From NCBI GenBank assembly GCA_050734915.1, contig JBOHUX010000011.1:1-24910 (forward strand): a DNA stretch of 24,910 nt, given 5' to 3'. The position numbers and the translations under genes were made by a program. This stretch comes from JBOHUX01 sp050734915 (GTDB lineage Bacteria > Chloroflexota > Dormibacteria > Dormibacterales > Dormibacteraceae). Below are positions 14,748-22,243 of this stretch, piece by piece; position 1 is the first letter of the stretch, and every line of letters starts with the position of its first letter. A model generated the notes under the pieces. That model did not search any database and was not told the origin of the DNA. It was given only the letters and a program-made list of their open reading frames with translations.

Positions 14748-15827
14748 ATGCCGGCCCGCGACTTCGTGATGCTGGTTTCCGCGGCGGCCGGATCGGGCCT
14801 CCGGGCGGAGGTGGCGGAGGGCCGGCGCCCCTGCCCGGAGTTCCTCCGCCTCGAGGGGCGCGGTGTCGAGCTGCTGGACTGGTCGCGCCTGGTGCCGGCG
14901 GCCGGCCGCCGGTCCCCGTGGACCTCGATCCGCCACGTGATCGCGGCGCTGCGAAGGCTCGACCGCTTCGACGCCGTGTTCTCCGACGGCGAGCAGGTCG
15001 GGGTCCCGCTGGCGCTGGGGATGCTGGCGCGCCAAATGACGACCCCGCACCTGATGATCGGCCACCACCTGACCGGCCGCCGCAAGCGCTTCCTTCTGAG
15101 GACCTCGAGATGTCACCGCGGCATCTCCCGGATCCTGGTCCACTCGCGGCAGCAGCTCGAGGACGCCGAGCGGGCGCTCGGCATCCCCGGCGACCGGCTG
15201 GCGTTCATTCCCTACCACGCCGACGCCGGCTTCTGGAGCCCCGGCGAGGAGCCGGAGGAGCGGCTCATCGTCTCCGCCGGACGCGAGCATCGAGACTATG
15301 CGACGCTTGCCGCCGCCGTCGCGACGCTGGACGCGCCGGTCTTCGTGGCGGACGGAAGCGTCCACGCGCCTCACGCCCCCCACCGGGCCCCCGCCGGATG
15401 GCCGGCCAACGTCAGCTCCGGCTTCGCCGGCTACCCGCAGCTCCGGAACCTCTTCGCGCGGGCGGCGGTGGTCGTCGTTCCGCTGGTGGACAACGACTTC
15501 CAGGCCGGTGTGACCACCATCCTGGAGGCGATGGCGATGGCCAAGCCGGTCATCGTCACCGCCTCCCGGGGTCAGCGGGATGTGGTCGAGGACGGCGTGA
15601 CCGGCCGGCTGGTGCCACCCGCGGACGCGGAGAGCCTGCGAGAGGCGATCCTCTCCCTGCTCGGCAGCGCGGCCGAGCGCCGGCGGCTGGGCGACAACGC
15701 CAGGCAGGCGGTGCTGGAGGGGTTCAGCCTGGAAGCCTACGTGTCCGGTCTGCTCGGGCACCTGGAGGCGATCACCGCCCCCCGCGACTCCTTCCGGGCG
15801 GCGACGCGGCGGGAGCGCACGGCATGA
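14748..15827 (+). CDS. Family 4 glycosyltransferase (fourth)
   Basis: A 359-residue GT-B glycosyltransferase. The N-terminal part lacks the usual Gly-rich loop (FVMLVSAAAGSGLRAE), but the C-terminal part has IPYHADAGFW, VSAGREHRDY, AVVVVPLVDNDFQAG, ILEAMAMAKPVIVT and DVVEDGVTGRLVPP, typical of GT4. The DYATL...VFVAD stretch resembles GT4 members that compare sugar-chain positions on membrane-bound acceptors; the substrate is unknown. ATG 14748 is two bases after the previous stop. The TGA overlaps the next ATG. Confidence 0.83.
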   Translation: MPARDFVMLVSAAAGSGLRAEVAEGRRPCPEFLRLEGRGVELLDWSRLVPAAGRRSPWTSIRHVIAALRRLDRFDAVFSDGEQVGVPLALGMLARQMTTPHLMIGHHLTGRRKRFLLRTSRCHRGISRILVHSRQQLEDAERALGIPGDRLAFIPYHADAGFWSPGEEPEERLIVSAGREHRDYATLAAAVATLDAPVFVADGSVHAPHAPHRAPAGWPANVSSGFAGYPQLRNLFARAAVVVVPLVDNDFQAGVTTILEAMAMAKPVIVTASRGQRDVVEDGVTGRLVPPADAESLREAILSLLGSAAERRRLGDNARQAVLEGFSLEAYVSGLLGHLEAITAPRDSFRAATRRERTA

Positions 15828-17110
15828 TCGCGACGGCACCGGGACACTTCGCTCCCTCCCCGGAGAACGCCGAGCCGGCCCGGCGACCGCTCGAGGGAGA
15901 GCTGGTGAGCGGGCTGGCCGGCTTCCTCGCCCTGGAGTCCGATTGGCGGGCGCTGGTGGAGCTCACCGAGACACAGAATCCGTTCCTCGCCTGGGAATGG
16001 GCAAGCACGTGGGTCCGTCACTTCTCGGCCGACCGGGTGCGGACGGTGGTGGTGCGGTCGGGAGGCCGCGTCGTCGCCGTGGCCCCCTTCCACCTCAACC
16101 GGTACTGGATCGGACCCGGGTTGCGGACGTCGGCGCTGCAGCTCTTCGGTCCCCGTGAGATCCAGCACCTCTTCGAGATCCGCGAGGTCCCAGTCGCCCC
16201 GGGATGCGACCGGGTGGAGGTCTTCGAGACCGTCATCGGCCGGCTCCTCGAGCACCCGGGGTGGGACTGGGTGGAGTTGGCCGGCCAGGGGCCGTCCGTC
16301 GATGCCTGGCGCCACGCCCTCAGCTCGGTGGGGGGGGCCGGCTCGGTCCGGGAGGAGGCGGAGATCATGATCCCGATGCTCCGGCTCCAGCGGTCCTGGG
16401 AGGAGCAGAAGCGCCTGCTCAAGCGCAATGTGAAGGAGAGCATCCGGCATTCCTACAACTCCCTGGCGCGGGACGGCATCGCCCACGAGTTCTCGATCCA
16501 TTCGGATCCCGCCGAGATCGCCACGGAGGCCCGCCTGCTCTTCGATCTTCACCACCGCCGCTCGCTGGTGGCGGGACGGCGGTGGCACCGCGACCACTTC
16601 ACGGAGGCGGCCACGCGCGGGTTTCTCGTCGACGCTTTCGAGCGCCTGGCGGCCGCCGGCCGGCTCTCCTTCGCGCGGGTGACCATCGAGGGTGCGGTGG
16701 TGGCCAGCCGCGCCTGCCTGGAGGCGAACGGCGCTCTCTATCTCTACTACTCGGGCTTCGATCCCGCGTGGTGGCGGTACGGGGTCCCCACGCTGCTGGT
16801 CACGGAGGCCCTTCGAGATGCGATCGCCCGCTCGCTGGGTGCCGTCAATCTCTCGCCCGGCCTCGATCAATCGAAGGTGAGATGGGACCCCGTCCGCATC
16901 CCCATGCGGAACTTCGTCCTCACCCGCCGGAACCCGCTTTCGCAAGCTCGCGGCAGGCTGCTCCACCTCCGCAAGGCGGCGCGTCAACCCCTTCATCGAA
17001 CGCTCGACCCGGTGCTCTCCGCCGGCTCCCGCCCGGCGGTCCGCCTGCGCGCCCTGCTCGGCCGGGGGGCGAGCGCGATCGACGTTGTGACGCCCGGGGA
17101 AGAGCGATGA
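15824..17110 (+). CDS. CelD/BcsL-like GNAT acyltransferase (first of a tandem pair)
   Basis: A 428-residue soluble protein of the CelD-type GNAT group (Acetyltransf_6-like), members of which are often encoded in cellulose and EPS loci. Visible marks: NPFLAWEWASTWVRHF near the N-terminus, a central basic helix RNVKESIRHSYNSL, and the core ARVTIEGAVVASRACLEANG followed by LYLYYSGFDPAWWRYGVPTLL. It probably transfers an acyl group to the polysaccharide or its lipid-linked precursor (inference). Acyl donor and target are not visible. ATG overlaps at both ends. It is a paralogue of the next gene, with a longer C-terminal tail. Confidence 0.82.
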   Translation: MIATAPGHFAPSPENAEPARRPLEGELVSGLAGFLALESDWRALVELTETQNPFLAWEWASTWVRHFSADRVRTVVVRSGGRVVAVAPFHLNRYWIGPGLRTSALQLFGPREIQHLFEIREVPVAPGCDRVEVFETVIGRLLEHPGWDWVELAGQGPSVDAWRHALSSVGGAGSVREEAEIMIPMLRLQRSWEEQKRLLKRNVKESIRHSYNSLARDGIAHEFSIHSDPAEIATEARLLFDLHHRRSLVAGRRWHRDHFTEAATRGFLVDAFERLAAAGRLSFARVTIEGAVVASRACLEANGALYLYYSGFDPAWWRYGVPTLLVTEALRDAIARSLGAVNLSPGLDQSKVRWDPVRIPMRNFVLTRRNPLSQARGRLLHLRKAARQPLHRTLDPVLSAGSRPAVRLRALLGRGASAIDVVTPGEER

Positions 17111-18249
17111 CGGTCCTGGTCCGCCCGGAGCGGCCGCCCGCGCTGGAGGAGGGTGCCCAGGGGCCCGCCCTGACGGTCTCCACCATCGCCGACGAGGCGG
17201 GGCTGGCCGGTCTCCGCGCCGACTGGGACGCGCTCGCGGCCCAGGCCACGGCCCCCTCCCCCTTCCTCGGCTGGGACTGGTGCCGGCTCTGGTGGCGGCA
17301 CCTCGGGCCCGGGCGAGGCATGCGCGTCGGCGTGGTCACGCATCGGGGCCAGGTGGTCGGCATCGCGCCGCTCCACGTCAGGCGGTTCGGTCCGGTGCGG
17401 ATGATGCTGCCGTTCGGCTGGCCCGACGGGCTGACCGAGCAGATGGAGGTGCTCTGCGCTCCCCGGCACCGGGAGCAGGTGCTCGAGGCCCTCCGCTCGT
17501 GGCTCCTCCGGCGGCGCTGGACCGCGAGCCTCATCCCCGGGCTGACGCCCGCGGAGGTCCGCGACGGCTGGCCCGGGCAGCGTCTCGCCGGAGAGGTCCA
17601 CTTCGAGCACAGGGCGCTGCCCGCGACCTGGGACGAGCTGGTCCCCACCCTCAACAAGAGCATGCGCGACAACGTCAAGTACTACCCGCGGCTGATGGTC
17701 CGCTCGGGCTTCGGATTCGAGCTGCGGGTCGCCGAGTCGGCGGCCGAGGTGCGGGCGGCGCTGCCCACCTTGTTCCGGCTCCACACGGCCCGGGCCCTCT
17801 CGCCGGTCGGCGAGTTCCACCGCGACAAGCTCCAGGAGCCGAGGCGCCGGGCGTTCATGGAGGAGATGGCCGCCGGCCTGGCCGCCCGCGGGGAGGCGAA
17901 GCTGGGGCTGCTCGAGGTGAACGGGGCGACCATCGCCGCGCAGATGTGGCTGGAGACGGGAGGGACCATGTTCCTCTACTACTCCGGCTACGACCCCGCC
18001 TGGTCCAAGTACTCGGTCGCGATGGTGACGACCTCCGAGATCATGAAGCACGGCATGGCCCGGGGCCTGCGCCGGGTCGAGTTCCTGCGCGGCACCAAGC
18101 AGTTCAAGACGCGGTGGGACACCGAGCAGCGCACGCAGACAGACCTGCTGTGGGTGCGCAGCCGGTGGCTGCTTCCCTGCGTGAGCGCCGCCAGGGACGC
18201 CCGCGGCCGGCTCCGGCGGCTGCTCTGGGCGCGCCGGAGGGCGCTCTGA
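17107..18249 (+). CDS. CelD/BcsL-like GNAT acyltransferase (second of a tandem pair)
   Basis: A 380-residue paralogue of the preceding gene: SPFLGWDWCRLWWRHLG aligns with its N-terminal motif, LNKSMRDNVKYYPRL with its basic helix, and MFLYYSGYDPAWSKYSVAMV with its core. The end differs (EFLRGTKQFKTRWDTE instead of NLSPGLDQSKVRWDP), suggesting a different acceptor or donor. Last gene of the ten-gene operon; the stop is only 8 bases from the convergent GT2 gene's stop, leaving no space for a separate terminator. Confidence 0.82.
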   Translation: MTVLVRPERPPALEEGAQGPALTVSTIADEAGLAGLRADWDALAAQATAPSPFLGWDWCRLWWRHLGPGRGMRVGVVTHRGQVVGIAPLHVRRFGPVRMMLPFGWPDGLTEQMEVLCAPRHREQVLEALRSWLLRRRWTASLIPGLTPAEVRDGWPGQRLAGEVHFEHRALPATWDELVPTLNKSMRDNVKYYPRLMVRSGFGFELRVAESAAEVRAALPTLFRLHTARALSPVGEFHRDKLQEPRRRAFMEEMAAGLAARGEAKLGLLEVNGATIAAQMWLETGGTMFLYYSGYDPAWSKYSVAMVTTSEIMKHGMARGLRRVEFLRGTKQFKTRWDTEQRTQTDLLWVRSRWLLPCVSAARDARGRLRRLLWARRRAL

Positions 18250-18257
18250 AGAGCCCG

Positions 18258-19181
18258 CTAGCCGATCCGGTGCCGGACTGCGTGGCGGTAGCAGTTGGCG
18301 GCGCGGGCGAGATGGCCGCGGCGAAGCGCCTCCCGGGCCCAGCGCCGCCACAGCATCGGCAGCAGAGCCCGCTCGCGGAAGACGACGGCCTCGGCCACCT
18401 GTCGGTGATGGCGTTCCGGCAGCCATTCCAGGTGAGCCCACTTCTCGTCCAGCCTGCGCGCGGCCCGGCGCATCGCCGCCGAGGAAAGGCTCAGCGAGAC
18501 CTCGCCCTCGTGGACCCGCCGCCGCACCAGCTTTCGGGGCAGGAAGTGAACCGCGGCGAGGAGCGCGACCCGGCGCCAGAGGTCGAGGTCCTCGCGGAGC
18601 TGGCCCAGGGCTTCGTCCCAACCCCCGGCCGCCTCGTATATGGACCTCCTGAGGAGGCTCAGCGCGGGGGAGATCCGGCAGTGGGAGAAGATCGAGACGA
18701 AGGGGGTATCGGGAGAATCGGGCGGAATCTCGCCTACGCCGCGGCCGCCCCCTTTGGGGACGAACCTGACGATGGGCGCCAGCTCCGCCGGCAGGAGGTT
18801 GCCCTCGGCGTCGATCAGGGTTCTGTCGCAGGACACCATCCCGACATCGGCGTGGTCGTCCAGATAGGACGCCAGGGTCGCCAGCATCTCGGGCTCCAGG
18901 AGGTCGTCCTGGTCGAGGAACAGGAGGTAGCGGCTGTCCGGCGAGGCGCGGGCGAATCCCGCGTTGCGAGCCGCGGCGACGCCTCGGTTGGGCTGGCGCA
19001 GGACCCGCAGGCGAGGCTCGCGCAGCCGGGAGCCCAGGACGCCGGCGGCGTCCGGAGAGCCGCCATCGTCGACCAGGACCAGTTCCCAGTCGACCAGCGT
19101 CTGGTGGAGAACCCCGTCCACGGTGGCCGCGAGATGGCGCTCACCCCGAAAGTAAGGAATGACCACGCTCACCGACGTCAT
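18258..19181 (-). CDS. Family 2 glycosyltransferase (first)
   Basis: An inverting GT-A enzyme of 307 residues. It begins MTSVSVVIPYFRG, then LVLVDDGGSPD, QPNRGVAAARNAGFARA and LFLDQDD (DxD metal/nucleotide site), and later REDLDLWRRVAL with the HFLPRKLVRRRVHEG loop. It has no membrane segment, so it probably works at the inner membrane surface on a lipid-linked acceptor. ATG 19181 is preferred because the fold starts immediately after it and it leaves 77 bases to the divergent methyltransferase; ATG 19220, 13 codons upstream, is possible. Single-gene minus-strand unit. Confidence 0.87.
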   Translation of the reverse strand: MTSVSVVIPYFRGERHLAATVDGVLHQTLVDWELVLVDDGGSPDAAGVLGSRLREPRLRVLRQPNRGVAAARNAGFARASPDSRYLLFLDQDDLLEPEMLATLASYLDDHADVGMVSCDRTLIDAEGNLLPAELAPIVRFVPKGGGRGVGEIPPDSPDTPFVSIFSHCRISPALSLLRRSIYEAAGGWDEALGQLREDLDLWRRVALLAAVHFLPRKLVRRRVHEGEVSLSLSSAAMRRAARRLDEKWAHLEWLPERHHRQVAEAVVFRERALLPMLWRRWAREALRRGHLARAANCYRHAVRHRIG

Positions 19182-19258
19182 CGTTTGCTGCCCGACATCG
19201 CTCCCATTCGCCTTCCCCATCCTAGCCGTCCGCCCCGCGGTCCCGGCCGGGGGGAGGG

Positions 19259-20185
19259 ATGACGTTCCCGGCCCCGAAGGCCCCCCTCGAGGCGGGCATG
19301 GAACCGCCTCGCCCGGGCGCGGCCGGCGCCCCGCCCCCGGCGGCGCTGCCTCACTCGTGGGCCGCCTACTTCACGTTCAGCCTCGGGCTCGGGGCGCGCA
19401 GCCTCAGGCGGGGCATCACGCGGCACGCGCTGGCCCGGATCGCGAACCCGATCTCTTACCCTCGCCTGATCGAGTTCCGGCTGCTGTCGGAGCGGCTGGA
19501 GCTGCCGGCCGGCCAACGAGTCAGCGTTCTCGACATCGGCAGCCCCAAACTGCCCTTCTTCATGCTCGCCGCCCGCACCCAGGCCGAGCTCCACGCCACC
19601 GACGTCAGGGACTACTTCATACGCTCGGCGACCCAGTTCCTGGAGGGGCTCGGGCTGGCCGGCGAGCTGGGCCGGCGCCTGTTCCTCGAGACCGAGGACG
19701 CGAGGCAGCTCACCTACGGGTCCGCGAGCTTCGACCGCGTGTACTCGATATCGGTCCTGGAGCACATCCCGGGCGATGGAGACGGCGAGGCGATGGCCGA
19801 GATGGCAAGGATCCTGAAGCCGGGCGGGATCGCCGTCCTCACCGTTCCCTACAGCTCGGCGGGCGCCTCGGAGACCTTCGTCGGCGCCGACGTCTACGAG
19901 AGGACGCGGACGGCGAAACACCAGCGCCTCTTCTACCAGCGCCACTACGACGACCCGGCTCTTGAGGCAAGGCTGGTCCGGCCGTCCGGCCTCAGCCTGC
20001 GGCGGCTGGACTACTTCGGCGAGCCGGGGTTCCAGTTCGAGCGCCACTGGAACCGGGTGCCGATGAGATGGAAGCTGCCTTTCCTCTGGATCCAGCCACC
20101 GCTGGCGGCGGCGCTGATGGCGACGCTGCCCCCAGAAGCCTCGGCCCGTGCGTCGGGCGTGTGCCTCACGCTGTGCAAGGAATGA
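19259..20185 (+). CDS. SAM-dependent methyltransferase
   Basis: A 308-residue class I methyltransferase. The SAM fold is visible: motif I VSVLDIGSPKLPFF (about 87-100), acidic end of strand 2 HATDV, then VYSISVLEHIPGDGDGEAMAEMARILKPGGIAVLTVPY, the characteristic post-I/IV block. The long N-terminal part (about 75 residues) is not part of the core. It would methylate a glycan or lipid-linked precursor given its neighbours (inference). GGGGGAGGG abuts ATG 19259 too closely to be its ribosome binding site, while ATG 19298, with GAGG 5 bases upstream, is a credible alternative start. Convergent with the GT2 gene, 13 bases apart. Confidence 0.85.
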   Translation: MTFPAPKAPLEAGMEPPRPGAAGAPPPAALPHSWAAYFTFSLGLGARSLRRGITRHALARIANPISYPRLIEFRLLSERLELPAGQRVSVLDIGSPKLPFFMLAARTQAELHATDVRDYFIRSATQFLEGLGLAGELGRRLFLETEDARQLTYGSASFDRVYSISVLEHIPGDGDGEAMAEMARILKPGGIAVLTVPYSSAGASETFVGADVYERTRTAKHQRLFYQRHYDDPALEARLVRPSGLSLRRLDYFGEPGFQFERHWNRVPMRWKLPFLWIQPPLAAALMATLPPEASARASGVCLTLCKE

Positions 20186-20198
20186 GGCTGAGCCGAGG

Positions 20199-21125
20199 TC
20201 AGTCGGCGGCGTAGGTCCGGCTCTGCCGGTCCACCCGATACCGGAAGGACCTCCAGATCCCGATCCACGGATAGACGAGCTGGCAGTAGCCCAGGTACAT
20301 GACCTTGCGGCTCCTCCACTTGAGCAGCCCCGCTCCCAGGCGCCGCACCCCGAGCTGCCAGACCCAGGCGGCCAGCAGGCGCATCCCGTAGGCGTCGCCG
20401 CAGCGCAGGCACTTGGTGAACTGGCCGCCCGCTCCCAGTCCATAGGCCCGCTCGGCGTGCTGCTGTGCGCTCCAGTCCTTCCAGTGGCGGTGGTAGACGA
20501 GCGCCCGCGGCGAGTACCTCAGCCGCCGCCCGGCCACGAGGAGCCGGTAGGAGACGTCGCAGTCCTCGTGGCTGGGCATCGGCGCCCCCGGCCCCATCAT
20601 CACGTCGAAGCCCCCGGCCTCGAGCAGGTCGCGCCGCCGGAAGGCCATGTTGGCGCCGTGGCCAATGTGCCAGGGGATGGCACGGCCCTCGTACTGGCAT
20701 GGTTCCCCGCCGTCCTTGAAGGCGATCTCGGCGCCATCGCGCGCCCGCCGCTCGAGCGGCAGCACGCGCCCGAAGACGCCCGACACGTCCGACGACTGGA
20801 ACTCCTCCGCGAGCGCCTCCATCCAACCGGGACCGACGGCGCAGTCGTCGTCGGTGTAGGCGACGATGTCCCCCCGCGCGAGCGCGGCGCCGAGGTTGCG
20901 CGCCCGGGACACGCCGACCTCGTCGGACGCCTCGTAGCGTATACGGGCGTCGCCGCCGGCCAGAGCCTCCACCGCGCCCCTCGTGAGGCCGTTCGTGCTC
21001 TGGTCGACGATGACGATCTCGAAGGGGTCGTACTCGACGGCGAGGAGCGATTCCAGGACGGTCGGGATCTGGTCCTCCCGGTTGCGGGTGGCAACCACCG
21101 CCGTGATCGCGAGCGGTCGGGCCAC
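20199..21125 (-). CDS. Family 2 glycosyltransferase (second)
   Basis: A 308-residue GT-A enzyme starting at GTG 21125. Motifs: ITAVVATRNRED, IVIVDQSTNG, VSRARNLGAALARGDIVAYTDDDC (DxD), HGANMAFRRRDLLEAGGFD, then the catalytic-side HEDCDVSYRLLVAGRRLRYSPRALVYHRHW. The C-terminal 80 residues carry several Trp- and Leu-rich stretches (LLAAWVWQLGVRRLG, MYLGYCQLVYPWIGIW) that may dip into the membrane. The GTG lies two bases after the GT9 stop, so the two are probably translated together. Last gene of a three-gene minus-strand operon. Confidence 0.86.
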   Translation of the reverse strand: MARPLAITAVVATRNREDQIPTVLESLLAVEYDPFEIVIVDQSTNGLTRGAVEALAGGDARIRYEASDEVGVSRARNLGAALARGDIVAYTDDDCAVGPGWMEALAEEFQSSDVSGVFGRVLPLERRARDGAEIAFKDGGEPCQYEGRAIPWHIGHGANMAFRRRDLLEAGGFDVMMGPGAPMPSHEDCDVSYRLLVAGRRLRYSPRALVYHRHWKDWSAQQHAERAYGLGAGGQFTKCLRCGDAYGMRLLAAWVWQLGVRRLGAGLLKWRSRKVMYLGYCQLVYPWIGIWRSFRYRVDRQSRTYAAD

Positions 21126-21127
21126 CC

Positions 21128-22243
21128 TCAGCGCACTCCGGCCGCGACGGCCGTGGCACGTGAGCACAGGGCGCCGGTCGCCACCACCGCCCGGAAGACG
21201 TGCTCGACCGAGAGGTCGCGCAGCTGGGACATGGGGCACGAGTAGTCGTGGCAGGTGCCGTCGTGGAACTGTCTCTGGCAGGCGAGGATCCGCAGGCCGA
21301 GGGCGGGCGGCGTCCGGTTGAGGACGATCGGCCGCACTCCTGCGGCCATCGTCGGCCGGGCGGCCGTGGGCCCCGCGAGCGCGATCGTCGCCACCCCAGC
21401 CTCCTGGCTCAGCTCGTAGACGGCGCTGTCCACGCAGACGCAGAGCCGCGCGATCGCCAGGAGCCCGCCCAGCTCGCTGAGACTGGTCCGGCCCGCCAGT
21501 GAGATCGAGGGCGTCCCCATCCGGGCTCGGATCTCGTCGATGTACCCGGCCTCGTCCTCCAGTCCCGCCCAGACGGCGACGCATTGGTATCGATCTACGA
21601 TGCGCGTCGCCAGCTCCGCCCAGTTGGCGATGGACCACTGCTGGCAGGCCCAGTCGGACCCGGGATGGAGGACCACGACGTCGGCGCCCGACCGGACGTG
21701 GTGCTCGCTGAGCAGGCGCGCCGCGGACTCCCGGTCGGGGGCGTTCCCGAGGCTGCCGGCCGCACCCGGGCGATCCCCGATGCCGGCCGCTGCCAGCAGG
21801 GCGGCGTTCTGCTGGATGGGGTCGCCGTCGGGATCGTAAGGCGGCATCCGGGCCGCGAGGACGGCCGGCCACCGGTTCGGGTAGCCGAACACGCGGCGGC
21901 CCACCAGCCTGCCCAGGAGGTCGAGGGTGGAGGTCCCCCAACCGAGGACGATCACCAGGTCATGGCGGACCCCGAGGGCGGCCACCAGCCGCGCCCCCTC
22001 GCGCGCCTTGTGCAGGCTCCGGCGCCAGGGGGGCAGCCCACGCCGGTAGAGGCCGCTCACGATCACGCGATCGAACAGCCGGGATCCGTCGAATGCCTCC
22101 CGCGCCTGCTCGCTGACGAGCAGGACGATGCGTGCGTCGGGATGCCGGCCTCTCACCGCCCGCAGGCAGCCGGCGGCTCTCAGCGCGTCACCCGGCCCGC
22201 AGTCGTCGAGCACCAGCAGGATGCGTCGTGGGGTCCGGCTCAC
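21128..22243 (-). CDS. Family 9 (heptosyltransferase-like) glycosyltransferase, second copy
   Basis: A 371-residue GT-B protein. The N-terminus (ILLVLDDCGPGDALRAAGCLRAV..HPDARIVLLVSE) and C-terminal half (VVLHPGSDWACQQWSIANWAELA, CVCVDSAVYELSQEAGVATIALAGPT) follow the GT9 pattern. As in the other GT9, DSA replaces the usual D(T/S)G, and FHDGTCHDYSC near the end matches FREGACHSSSC there. Starts at GTG 22243, overlapping the upstream gene's TGA as GTGA. Sugar unknown. Confidence 0.84.
   Translation of the reverse strand: MSRTPRRILLVLDDCGPGDALRAAGCLRAVRGRHPDARIVLLVSEQAREAFDGSRLFDRVIVSGLYRRGLPPWRRSLHKAREGARLVAALGVRHDLVIVLGWGTSTLDLLGRLVGRRVFGYPNRWPAVLAARMPPYDPDGDPIQQNAALLAAAGIGDRPGAAGSLGNAPDRESAARLLSEHHVRSGADVVVLHPGSDWACQQWSIANWAELATRIVDRYQCVAVWAGLEDEAGYIDEIRARMGTPSISLAGRTSLSELGGLLAIARLCVCVDSAVYELSQEAGVATIALAGPTAARPTMAAGVRPIVLNRTPPALGLRILACQRQFHDGTCHDYSCPMSQLRDLSVEHVFRAVVATGALCSRATAVAAGVR

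Noticed and set aside
21126..21941. Upstream extension of the GT2 frame (minus) over the GT9 gene
   Set aside because: The extension translates to Arg/Pro/Gly-rich shadow sequence; the GT2 fold begins right after GTG 21125 and the GT9 frame is clearly the coding one.
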